41,812 bases of DNA from Beijerinckiaceae bacterium (GTDB taxonomy: Bacteria; Pseudomonadota; Alphaproteobacteria; Rhizobiales; Beijerinckiaceae), in assembly GCA_022702015.1 (NCBI GenBank), contig JAKONI010000210.1, positions 1 through 41,812 on the forward strand. Direction: 5' to 3'. Below are positions 35,038-41,812 of this stretch, piece after piece (the first letter of the stretch is position 1; each line of letters starts with the position of its first letter). A model generated the notes under the pieces. The model saw only the letters and a list, made by a program, of their open reading frames with translations. It ran no database searches and was not told the origin of the DNA. Both the position numbers and the translations under genes were made by a program.

Positions 35038-36936
35038 ATGGCGATCGACATCGCAGCGGTCGAGACCGCGGCCGCCCCGCATGTGGGCCTCGGCGGTCCC
35101 CCGCTCCGGGCGAAGGGCTTCCTGCGCACCCTCGATGCCGCCCTCGGCTGGCTCGTGGAGGTCCCCGCCGCCCTGCTGGTGCTGGCCGAGATCGGCGTGC
35201 TGCTGGCCGGCGTCGTCAGCCGCTACGTCTTCCACGAGCCGCTGATCTGGTCGGACGAACTCGCCGGCATCCTGTTCCTGTGGCTGGCCATGCTCGGCGC
35301 CGTGGTGGCCTTCCGCCGGGCCGAGCACATGCGCATGACCGCCCTCGTCGCCATGGCGGGGCCCCGGGCGCGGGCCTTCCTCGAAACCCTGGCGCTGGTG
35401 GCGGGCCTCGTCTTCGTCGTCCTCGTGCTGCACCCGGCCTACGAGTTCGCCAGCGAGGAGGTCTTCGTCCAGACCCCGGCCCTGGAGCTGAACAATGCGT
35501 GGCGGGCCTCGGCCCTGCCGGTCGGCTTCGCCCTGATGCTGATCATCGCCGTCCTGCGCCTTCTGGAGGCCGCCGACTGGAAGATGACGCTGGCCGCGCT
35601 TGCCACCGGGATCGGGGCGTCGGCCGGCGTCGTGGCGCTCCAGCCGACGCTGGCGCCGCTGGGCAACCTCAACCTGCTGGTGTTCTTCGTGCTGGGCGTC
35701 GGGATGCTGGTCTTCTCCGGCGTGCCCATCGCCTTCGCCTTCGGGCTCGCCACCTTCGGCTACGTGACGCTGACCACCGACGCCCCCGCCATGGTGGTGG
35801 TGGGCCGGATGGACGAGGGGATGAGCCACCTCATCCTCCTGGCCGTGCCGCTGTTCGTATTCCTCGGCCTGCTCATCGAGATGACCGGCATGGCCAAAGC
35901 CATGGTCGGCTTCCTGGCGAGCCTGCTCGGGCACGTGCGCGGGGGGCTGCACTTCGTGCTGGTGGGGGCGATGTACCTCGTCTCCGGTATCTCGGGCTCG
36001 AAGGCCGCCGACATGGCCGCCGTCGCCCCGGTGCTGTTCCCCGAGATGAAGGCCCGGGGCGCCAAGGAGGGAGACCTCGTGGCCCTGCTCGCCGCCACCG
36101 GCGCGCAGACGGAGACGATCCCGCCCTCCATCGTGCTCATCACCATCGGCTCGGTGACGGGGGTGTCGATCACCGCGCTGTTCACCGGTGGCCTCGTGCC
36201 CGGCGTCGTCCTGGCGATCACCCTCTGCGGCCTCGTCTGGTGGCGCTACCGGGGGGAGGACCTGAGCCACGTGGCGCGGCCCTCGGGGGCGGTGATCGGC
36301 AAGACCTTCCTTATCGCCCTCCCGGCGCTGGCGCTGCCCTTCGTGATCCGCTTCGCGGTGGTGGAGGGCATCGCCACGGCCACGGAGGTCTCGACCATCG
36401 GCATCGTCTACGCGGTGCTGGCGGGGCTGCTGATCTACCGTCAGTTTCCGCTCCGCCGGCTCTACCCGATGCTGGTGACGACGGCGGCCCTGTCGGGGGC
36501 GATCCTGCTGATCATCGGCGCGGCCACGGGCATGGCCTGGGCGCTGACCCAGTCGGGCTTCTCGCAGACGCTCGCCGTGGCGATGAAGAGCCTGCCCGGC
36601 GGGGCGCTGGGCTTCCTGCTGGTCTCGGCGGTGGCCTTCATCATCCTGGGCTCAGTGCTGGAGGGTATCCCGGCGGTGGTGCTGTTCGGACCGCTGCTGT
36701 TTCCCATCGCCCGCAGCGTCGGGGTGCACGAGGTCCACTACGCGATGGTGGTGATCCTCGCGATGGGCGTGGGTCTGTTCGCCCCGCCCTTCGGCGTCGG
36801 CTACTACGCCGCCTGCGCCATCAGCCGGATCCACCCCGACGCCGGGATGCGGCCCATCGTCGGCTACATCGTCGCCCTGCTGATCGGCCTCCTGGCGATC
36901 ATCCTGGTGCCGTGGTTCTCGATCGGGTTCCTGTGA
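35038..36936 (+). CDS. Fused TRAP transporter permease (DctQ-DctM)
   Basis: This 632-residue inner-membrane protein combines both membrane subunits of a TRAP transporter. Residues about 30-180 are the DctQ four-helix part (VLLAGVVSRYVFHEPLIWSD, then AGILFLWLAMLGAVVAFRRA). Residues from about 205 are DctM, with FSGVPIAFAFGLATFGYVTL, LLAVPLFVFLGLLIEMTGMA, SGISGSKAADMAAVAPVLFP, QTETIPPSIVLITIGSVTGV and GVGLFAPPFGVGYYAACAIS. The system takes up substrates, often C4-dicarboxylates or sugar acids, with a sodium or proton gradient, using a periplasmic DctP protein. No dctP gene is in the window, so the partner lies elsewhere. ATG 35038 is used. A 13-codon leader with a better ribosome site precedes it. 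The gene converges with the nosR operon. Confidence 0.9.
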   Translation: MAIDIAAVETAAAPHVGLGGPPLRAKGFLRTLDAALGWLVEVPAALLVLAEIGVLLAGVVSRYVFHEPLIWSDELAGILFLWLAMLGAVVAFRRAEHMRMTALVAMAGPRARAFLETLALVAGLVFVVLVLHPAYEFASEEVFVQTPALELNNAWRASALPVGFALMLIIAVLRLLEAADWKMTLAALATGIGASAGVVALQPTLAPLGNLNLLVFFVLGVGMLVFSGVPIAFAFGLATFGYVTLTTDAPAMVVVGRMDEGMSHLILLAVPLFVFLGLLIEMTGMAKAMVGFLASLLGHVRGGLHFVLVGAMYLVSGISGSKAADMAAVAPVLFPEMKARGAKEGDLVALLAATGAQTETIPPSIVLITIGSVTGVSITALFTGGLVPGVVLAITLCGLVWWRYRGEDLSHVARPSGAVIGKTFLIALPALALPFVIRFAVVEGIATATEVSTIGIVYAVLAGLLIYRQFPLRRLYPMLVTTAALSGAILLIIGAATGMAWALTQSGFSQTLAVAMKSLPGGALGFLLVSAVAFIILGSVLEGIPAVVLFGPLLFPIARSVGVHEVHYAMVVILAMGVGLFAPPFGVGYYAACAISRIHPDAGMRPIVGYIVALLIGLLAIILVPWFSIGFL

Positions 36937-36981
36937 GCGAGGCGATTTCCCGCCCCCGCGGAGGGGGGAGAGCGATCCCCT

Positions 36982-37746
36982 CTATCGCAGGGCGCTGATC
37001 TCGATCACGAATTTCCGCCGCATCGCCCGCGAGAAATCCCCGTAGCCCGCCGCCGTCAGCAGGAACGCGGCCGGGCCGCCGACCACGTGGGCGCGGTACC
37101 ATTGCTCCAGGCTGGTCCGATCCTGCGGCAGCGGGGTCGGGCGCAGGCCGTAACCGGGGGCACGGTAGGCCCCCGCCCCCACCACGTCGTTCTCCCCCGG
37201 CACGAGGATCGGCAGACCGTTGACGGTCGTGCCGAGCGCCAGGAGATCCGCCCGCTCCGATTCCAGGTCGTCGGGGTCGGTGCAGTTGTCGATGCCGTCG
37301 CCCGAGACGTCGATGACGATCCGGTCGGCGGGGACCGGCATGGCCGGGATGACGCTGGCCGCCACCGTGCGGAACATCTGGCCGATGCAGGTGAATTCCC
37401 CCGCCTGCCGGGGGGTGGCCCGGACCTGCGCCGCCACCGCCGCCGCGTCGGCCCGGCTGGCGATCCGCCGCCACGGGACCGGCACCCCCGCCTTGTCGGC
37501 CCAGGTCACCATCGTGAACAGGATGCCGCCTGGGTTGCCGGTGATGGCCGCCACGACGCCGGGATCCTCCAGCGCCTCGGCGATCCCTTCCATCTGGAGG
37601 CGGAAGCGGGTGTCGTCCACCGATTGGGAGACATCCACCGAGACGACGAGCGCCGTGGCGACGGAGGGCGGCACGTCCTCCGCGCGCGCCGGCGAGAGCC
37701 CGGCGAGCCCGGCGGCCAGCGTCAGGAGGGCGAGCCGCCCGCTCAT
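36982..37746 (-). CDS. DUF1194 secreted protein with von Willebrand A-like fold
   Basis: This 254-residue periplasmic protein has a signal peptide (MSGRLALLTLAAGLAGLSPARA, about 22 residues). The DUF1194 domain starts at ALVVSVDVSQSVDDTRFRLQ, a MIDAS-like DxSxS motif. It continues with ILFTMVTWADKAGVPVPWRR, RIVIDVSGDGIDNCTDPDDL and VNGLPILV. vWA domains bind metal and often assist protein complexes or metal-centre assembly. The function of DUF1194 is not established. The ATG at 37746 overlaps the apbE stop (ATGA). It is the last gene of the nosR-apbE operon, which suggests it helps the same redox system in the periplasm. Confidence 0.88.
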   Translation of the reverse strand: MSGRLALLTLAAGLAGLSPARAEDVPPSVATALVVSVDVSQSVDDTRFRLQMEGIAEALEDPGVVAAITGNPGGILFTMVTWADKAGVPVPWRRIASRADAAAVAAQVRATPRQAGEFTCIGQMFRTVAASVIPAMPVPADRIVIDVSGDGIDNCTDPDDLESERADLLALGTTVNGLPILVPGENDVVGAGAYRAPGYGLRPTPLPQDRTSLEQWYRAHVVGGPAAFLLTAAGYGDFSRAMRRKFVIEISALR

Positions 37747-38705
37747 GCCTTCTCCGCGAAGCGCGCGGCGCAGCCCGGCTCCCCGGCGACGAGGGCCGCC
37801 CCTTTCTCCCGTCCGAGCACCATGCAGGCCGTGGACAGGCCGTCCGCCACGAGGCCCGAGGGCGCCGTGACCGTCACCGAGGCGAGCCCCCGGGGGGAAT
37901 GCCCGGTGCGGGGATCGTAGATGTGATGGTCTGCGAAATCGGGGGAGAACGCCATGTGGTAGTCGCCGGAGGTCGCCGCGAAGCCGGTGAAGGGGCCGAG
38001 CACCGCCGCCACCTCCCCCTCCCGGCGGGGATCGGCGATCCCGAGCCGCCAGGGCGTGCCGTCGGGATGGGCACCCACGGCCCCGAACTCCCCCGTGTCG
38101 ACGAAGGCGTCCGCGATGCCCCGAGCCCGGAGGACCGCCATCACCCGGTCGGCGGCGTAGCCCTGGACCAGGGCGTTCAGCGTCACTTCGGTGCCGGGTT
38201 CCAGCACGATCACCTCCGGGGCGCAGGCGACCCGGCGCCAGCCGATCCGGGCGAGGCAGGCGGTCAGCGCCGCCGGCTCTGGCCGCCCGCCCCGCCCCGC
38301 CGCCTCGAACCACAGGGGCCAGAGGGGCTGCACCGTTGGATCGAACGCCCCGCCGGTGCGCTCGGCGAGGGTGAGCGCGTGGGTGAGGAGCGCCACCAGG
38401 TGGTCGGGGGGATCGTCGAGGCGGCCCGCCCGGTTGAGGCGCGAGAGGGCGCTGTCCGGGCGGAACAGGCTTCCCGCCGCCTCCACCGCGCGAAGGGCGG
38501 CGAAGCCCTCCGACAGGGCCGCCTCCAGCGCCACCGGGTCCGGCCCGGCGGCGGTCAGCGCCACCGTGGTGCCGAGGCCGAGCCCGGCCCGGGTGCGGGA
38601 CACGAGGCCCCGTTCCGCCGCACGCGCCCGGAAGGCGGCGGCCCCGAGGGCGGCCAGCCCGCAGGCGCCGAGCACGGCCCGGCGGCGGGTGACGGGGGCG
38701 GTCAT
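37743..38705 (-). CDS. apbE: FAD:protein FMN transferase, ApbE/NosX type
   Basis: ApbE enzymes attach FMN through a phosphoester to a threonine of a partner protein in the periplasm. The 320-residue product has a Tat-type leader (TRRRAVLGACGLAALGAAAF). The domain shows GSLFRPDSALSRLNRAG, GAFDPTVQPLWPLW, LNALVQGYAADRVMAV (the NosX subfamily has Q where many ApbE proteins have K), DTGEFGAVGAHPDGTPWRLG and the metal/FAD site FAATSGDYHMAFSP with VADGLSTACMVLG. It starts at ATG 38705, overlapping the nosR-like stop (ATGA). The likely target is the FMN-binding domain of the adjacent NosR-like protein. Known nosX genes support NosR in nitrous oxide reduction, but no nosZ is here. Confidence 0.9.
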   Translation of the reverse strand: MTAPVTRRRAVLGACGLAALGAAAFRARAAERGLVSRTRAGLGLGTTVALTAAGPDPVALEAALSEGFAALRAVEAAGSLFRPDSALSRLNRAGRLDDPPDHLVALLTHALTLAERTGGAFDPTVQPLWPLWFEAAGRGGRPEPAALTACLARIGWRRVACAPEVIVLEPGTEVTLNALVQGYAADRVMAVLRARGIADAFVDTGEFGAVGAHPDGTPWRLGIADPRREGEVAAVLGPFTGFAATSGDYHMAFSPDFADHHIYDPRTGHSPRGLASVTVTAPSGLVADGLSTACMVLGREKGAALVAGEPGCAARFAEKA

Positions 38706-40822
38706 CGCGCCGCCACCGCCGGCCGGGGGACGATCCGCTTGGCGTGGCGCCTGGCCACCACCTGCGGCACGCACTGGCCGGGATCGTGGATGATGGTGAC
38801 GCAATCCATGCACTGGAAGCACTCGGTGTAGTCGATGCGGCCGGTGGGGGCGATGGCGCCGTAGCGGCAGCGCACCTTGCAGAGCTGGCAGGGCGTGCCG
38901 CACTCGGCCCGACGGGGAATCCAGTTCAGCAGGCGCAGGCGCCCCATCGCCGCCAGCGTCGCGCCGAGCGGGCACAGGTAGCGGCAGAACCCCTTGTAGA
39001 CGAACAGGTTGAGCACGATCAGCCCCACCGCGTAGGCGACGAAGGGCCAGGAGCGGACGAAGGACAGGGTGATCGCCGTCTTGAACGGCTCCACCTCGGC
39101 CACCGGATCGGCCAGCGGCGAGCCGGCGGCCGTCGCGGCGAGGAGGCCCGCGAGCACGACGTACTTCGTCAGCCGCAGGGGCCTGTCGAGCCAGGGGGGG
39201 ACGGCAATCTGGCGAATCTTCAGGGGCTTCGCCAGGAAGGCGGCAAGTTCCTGCATCGCCCCGAACGGGCAGAGCCAGCCGCAGAAGGTCCCCCGTCCCC
39301 AGGCGACGAGGCTCGCGAGCACGAAGGCCCAAAGCACCAGGGAGGGGGGATCGTAGAGGAGGAAGGCGAAGTCGTGGGTGCGGAACACCGCCCGCACCAG
39401 CCCCATCACGGTGACGATGGAGAGCTGCGCCTGCGCTGCGTAGCCGACGAAGCCCAGCGTCACGGCGAGGAAGGCGAGGCGGAAGGCTGGGAAGCGCCGG
39501 GCATCGGCCACGAGCCCCTTCTGCCGCGCGAGGACCGGCACCAGCAGCCCCAGCATCGCCGCGAGCACCAGGAGCGTCGGCCAGCGGGCGCGCCAGGATT
39601 CGGTCCAATCTGCCTCCCCCTCGGCGGCGACCTTCGTGAACAGTTCGCCGGGCAGGCGCGTCTCCACGGAGAAGTCCCGGGCGATCTTCTCCGAGAGGAT
39701 CTGGCCGCGCTCGCGGACGATTTTTTCCGTGAGGGTCCAGGGGGCGGAAGGGTCGAAGCCGGCGGCCGCGTCGATCCGCAGGATCGCCCAATCCCCCGGC
39801 GGGAGTCCCTCCGCGAGGCCGGCGCCCCGGCGCTCCACCGCCATGTCGCGGGCGTTGACCACGAGCCCCCCCTGCGAGACCGCTATTCTCTCCGGCACGG
39901 AGCCGAGGACGAAGCTCTCGCCCAGCGGGTTCTCGGGGGAGTCGGACGGGCCGGCGCTCAGCACCATCACCGCGTGGTTGCCGGGTCCGAGCTCCCGCAT
40001 CAGCGCCGCGAACCGGGCCTCCCCGAGGAGGTTGCGGCCGATGGAGGGGACGTCGAGGAGGGCGACGTACAGGTCGGTCAAGGCGTCGTCCGGCGCCCCC
40101 TCCCCGATGTCGCCGACGCCCGTGCCCCGGAAGGCCTTCGTGGCCTCGGCGTTGGTGACGGTGAGCCGTCGCACCCAGCCCCGGGCCAGGAGCGCATCCA
40201 GGGAGAGTTTCTCGGAGAGGTCGGGCTTCGCCTGCACGCTCAGGCCGAGATTGGCGGCGCCGAAGCCGAGCTTGCCCCGGGCCACCGCCAGCGCCGAGGC
40301 GAGGACCGACTGGTTGATCGTCCGCGTCGAGGCGGTGGCCATGGCGATGCCGTCGACGGTGGTCTGCGGCGAGGCGCCCCCGGCCCGTGCGTTGGGCCGC
40401 CCGACCCGGATCGGCTGGCGGGCCGAGAGGCCGGCATACTGCTCCACGAAGGCGAACAGCGGCTCCGAGCCCAGCCCCTCGAGGAAGACCGGCTCCTTGT
40501 GGGAGAGCACTTTCACGTCGCGGAAGGTGCCGTCGGGACTGAGCGCGATCAGCAGATCGGGGGGCGTGCCGCCGAAGCCGGGGATCGGCGCGAAGTCGAT
40601 GGACTCGAACGCGTAGGCGAAGACTTCGTAGGAGCCGGCCTGCTGCTTCAGGATCGGCCAGACCGGCAGCCGGTCGTCCCTTTCGCCCACCACCAGGGGC
40701 GGGGGGAAGTTCTTCTCGATGTCCTTGCGGGTGAGTTCGCCGGCCGCCGCCGGGTGGACGAAAGCCGCGAGGACGAGCAGAAGCGCCGCCCATCCGGAGC
40801 GCAGAACGCCGGGTCCACGCAT
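38702..40822 (-). CDS. NosR/NirI family membrane flavo-iron-sulfur protein
   Basis: This 706-residue inner-membrane electron-transfer protein has a signal peptide (WAALLLVLAAFVHPAAAGEL), a periplasmic FMN-binding domain (about 80-180) and helices from about 405. Two CxxxCP motifs follow (GTFCGWLCPFGAMQE at about 507, GFCRYLCPLGATLA at about 607). The C-terminal cytoplasmic [4Fe-4S] clusters are in CGTPCQLCKVRCRYGAI and CFQCMDCVTIIHDPGQC. The expected flavin-attachment signature (SGAT-like) appears as DGIAMATASTR, which keeps D and T but not S and G. NosR feeds quinol electrons to periplasmic NosZ, and related proteins serve other periplasmic redox enzymes. It is the first gene of a three-gene operon with apbE and DUF1194. 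No nosZDFY genes are present, so another partner is likely. ATG 40822 directly precedes the signal peptide. Confidence 0.9.
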   Translation of the reverse strand: MRGPGVLRSGWAALLLVLAAFVHPAAAGELTRKDIEKNFPPPLVVGERDDRLPVWPILKQQAGSYEVFAYAFESIDFAPIPGFGGTPPDLLIALSPDGTFRDVKVLSHKEPVFLEGLGSEPLFAFVEQYAGLSARQPIRVGRPNARAGGASPQTTVDGIAMATASTRTINQSVLASALAVARGKLGFGAANLGLSVQAKPDLSEKLSLDALLARGWVRRLTVTNAEATKAFRGTGVGDIGEGAPDDALTDLYVALLDVPSIGRNLLGEARFAALMRELGPGNHAVMVLSAGPSDSPENPLGESFVLGSVPERIAVSQGGLVVNARDMAVERRGAGLAEGLPPGDWAILRIDAAAGFDPSAPWTLTEKIVRERGQILSEKIARDFSVETRLPGELFTKVAAEGEADWTESWRARWPTLLVLAAMLGLLVPVLARQKGLVADARRFPAFRLAFLAVTLGFVGYAAQAQLSIVTVMGLVRAVFRTHDFAFLLYDPPSLVLWAFVLASLVAWGRGTFCGWLCPFGAMQELAAFLAKPLKIRQIAVPPWLDRPLRLTKYVVLAGLLAATAAGSPLADPVAEVEPFKTAITLSFVRSWPFVAYAVGLIVLNLFVYKGFCRYLCPLGATLAAMGRLRLLNWIPRRAECGTPCQLCKVRCRYGAIAPTGRIDYTECFQCMDCVTIIHDPGQCVPQVVARRHAKRIVPRPAVAAR

Positions 40823-40885
40823 CCCGCCCCTTACGTTTCCTCATTCGTTGCCAACACGATAGGGCGCGATGGAGTCGGGTCGGTA

Positions 40886-40901
40886 TTGGACCAAAGGCCA
40901 A
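40886..40901. promoter_or_regulatory. Imperfect dyad upstream of the nosR-like gene
   Basis: TTGGACCAAAGGCCAA has matching TTGG/CCAA ends and lies 64-79 bp upstream of the start at 40822. It could be a regulator site in this promoter region. No FNR-like TTGAT-N4-ATCAA box is visible. Confidence 0.3.
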
Positions 40902-40964
40902 ACCCGGTGGCCCCGTTCCCTCCTCCGCAAGGAAATGAGTCTCGAAGCCTGATCCTCATTCCGA

Positions 40965-41072
40965 CCTCATCCTGAGGTGCTGCGAAGCAGCCTCGACGGA
41001 GGCTTCCAGACCGCGCTACGATCTCTGGAGGCCTCCTTCGAGGCCCGCTGGCGCGGGCACCTCAGGATGAGG
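40965..41072. repeat. 108-bp palindromic intergenic repeat element
   Basis: The outer arms CCTCATCCTGAGGTGC (40965-40980) and GCACCTCAGGATGAGG (41057-41072) are perfect 16-bp complements. Inner arms such as GAGGCTTCCAGA and TCTGGAGGCCTC pair at 11 of 12 positions, so the whole element can fold into one long hairpin. From memory, CCTCATCCTGAGG-ended palindromes are frequent dispersed repeats in Methylobacterium and other Hyphomicrobiales. It fills much of the gap between the nosR-like promoter and the response regulator stop and may act as that gene's terminator. Confidence 0.75.
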
Positions 41073-41120
41073 ACGAGGTTGGTTTGAGCTTGGCGACCAT
41101 CTCTGACGGCGTGCGTCCCC

Positions 41121-41789
41121 CTACCCCGCCGCGAACCCCCCATTCCCCTTGTCGAAGTCGAGATACGCCGTCTCGATCACGATCTGCGTCCGGCTGATCA
41201 CCTCCAGCTTGCGCAGGATCTCGGAGACGTGGGCCTTCACCGTCGAGTCGCCCACCTGCAATTCGTGGGCGATCTGCTTGTTGAGCTTGCCCTGGCGGAT
41301 CATCATCAGCACCCGCATCTGCTGCGGGGTGAGCCGGGCGATGCGGTCGGCGAGCGGTGATTTGCGGCTCGGCGGCGGCTCCGGCATCCCGGCGAGGTCG
41401 GGGGGCGTGAACAGGGCGCCGCCCATCACCTCGGAGATGGCCCGCGTCAGGGTCGCCTTGTCGACCGCCTTGGGCACGAAGCCGGAAGCCCCGCGCTGCA
41501 GCGCCTCGCGCATGATGCGCGGGTCCTCGATGCCGGAGACGATCAGCACGGGCACGCGGGGGAAGCGGGCGCGGATCGTCACGAGGCCGTCGAAGCCGGA
41601 GACGCCCTGCATCGAGAGGTCGAGGAGGATCAGGTCGATGCCGGTCTCGCGGCCCAGCACCTCGCAGGCCCCGCGGATCCCGTCGGCCTCGTGCAGGGCG
41701 GCATCGGGAAAGGCGAGGGTGATGGCGCTGGCCAGCGCCTCGCGGAAGAGCGGATGGTCATCGACGATCAGCAACTGCATCCCGGCCAC
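41121..41789 (-). CDS. NarL/FixJ-family response regulator
   Basis: This 222-residue transcription regulator has a receiver domain (QLLIVDDHPLFREALASAIT, with acidic pair D10-D11 and phospho-acceptor D57 in LILLDLSMQGVSGFDGL, and a conserved lysine in GFVPKAVDKATL). The LuxR-type helix-turn-helix is at about 150-210 (RLTPQQMRVLMMIRQGKLNK, then QIAHELQVGDSTVKAHVSEI). The GTG at 41789 is used. ATG 41780 (MQLLIVDDHP) with GGGGTGG about 6 nt upstream is equally good. No histidine kinase is in the window. It may be encoded beyond 41812. It lies upstream of the nosR-like operon on the same strand with about 300 bp between them, so it could control it, or alcohol or respiratory genes elsewhere (inference). 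Confidence 0.9.
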   Translation of the reverse strand: MAGMQLLIVDDHPLFREALASAITLAFPDAALHEADGIRGACEVLGRETGIDLILLDLSMQGVSGFDGLVTIRARFPRVPVLIVSGIEDPRIMREALQRGASGFVPKAVDKATLTRAISEVMGGALFTPPDLAGMPEPPPSRKSPLADRIARLTPQQMRVLMMIRQGKLNKQIAHELQVGDSTVKAHVSEILRKLEVISRTQIVIETAYLDFDKGNGGFAAG

Positions 41790-41812
41790 CCCACTCTGCG
41801 CCCCCTCGCCCT

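Noticed and set aside
36945..36990. Terminator between the TRAP gene and DUF1194
   Set aside because: C- and G-runs and a GCGAT/ATCGC dyad are present, but no stem longer than 5 bp pairs cleanly, and part lies in the DUF1194 coding end.
36982..40822. Nitrous oxide reduction cluster
   Set aside because: Only nosR- and nosX-like genes are present. nosZ, nosD, nosF, nosY and nosL are absent from the window.

Overview
The window is GC-rich, densely coded bacterial DNA with no RNA genes, insertion sequences, prophage genes or CRISPR arrays that I can see. Gene content points to a Methylobacterium-like alphaproteobacterium (order Hyphomicrobiales). It has a trehalose/glycogen cluster with a fused MalQ-TreY, EcfG-type stress promoters, a malonate pair (MCD and MatB), cobalamin genes named CobC/CobD, and dispersed hairpin repeats of a kind common in that group. 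The taxonomic call is inference from style and content, not from a marker gene.

Layout. (1) 1-11606, minus strand: alpha-glucan and trehalose metabolism. The order of transcription is otsA, glgX, treZ, malQ-treY fusion, and a GH13 enzyme cut by the window edge. (2) 11892-14038, plus strand: four small proteins, each with a single C-terminal hydrophobic anchor (YqjE-, DUF3618- and YqjD/ElaB-like), behind a good EcfG-type promoter. otsA, divergent to them, has a near-match of the same promoter. Osmoprotectant synthesis and an envelope stress operon therefore probably share general-stress control. (3) 14084-17419, minus strand: malonyl-CoA synthetase, malonyl-CoA decarboxylase and a 63-residue unknown. 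A tandem 23-bp repeat precedes the decarboxylase gene. (4) 17603-20940: an MFS exporter, then cobC (minus) and cobD (plus), which diverge from one shared ATGCAT. Their products act in consecutive cobalamin steps.

(5) 21264-29433, plus strand: a surface-glycan locus. It contains a MOP flippase, three GT2 glycosyltransferases (two are clear paralogues flanking the rest), a DUF707-type protein, a GT8-like transferase and a CE4 polysaccharide deacetylase. No polymerase, priming transferase or chain-length regulator lies in the window. (6) 30073-33738: a membrane PAS-PAS-GGDEF-EAL protein whose EAL domain is broken by a one-base insertion, followed by a PilZ protein. The shifted frame runs without a stop into the PilZ gene. 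c-di-GMP signalling next to a glycan locus suggests control of exopolysaccharide, but that is inference.

(7) 33900-36936: an AEC-family carrier and a fused DctQ-DctM TRAP permease without its binding protein. (8) 36982-40822, minus strand: nosR-like, apbE/nosX-like and a DUF1194 gene, chained by ATGA overlaps and lacking nosZ. (9) 40965-41072: a 108-bp palindromic repeat. It is followed by an orphan NarL/FixJ-type response regulator at 41121-41789.
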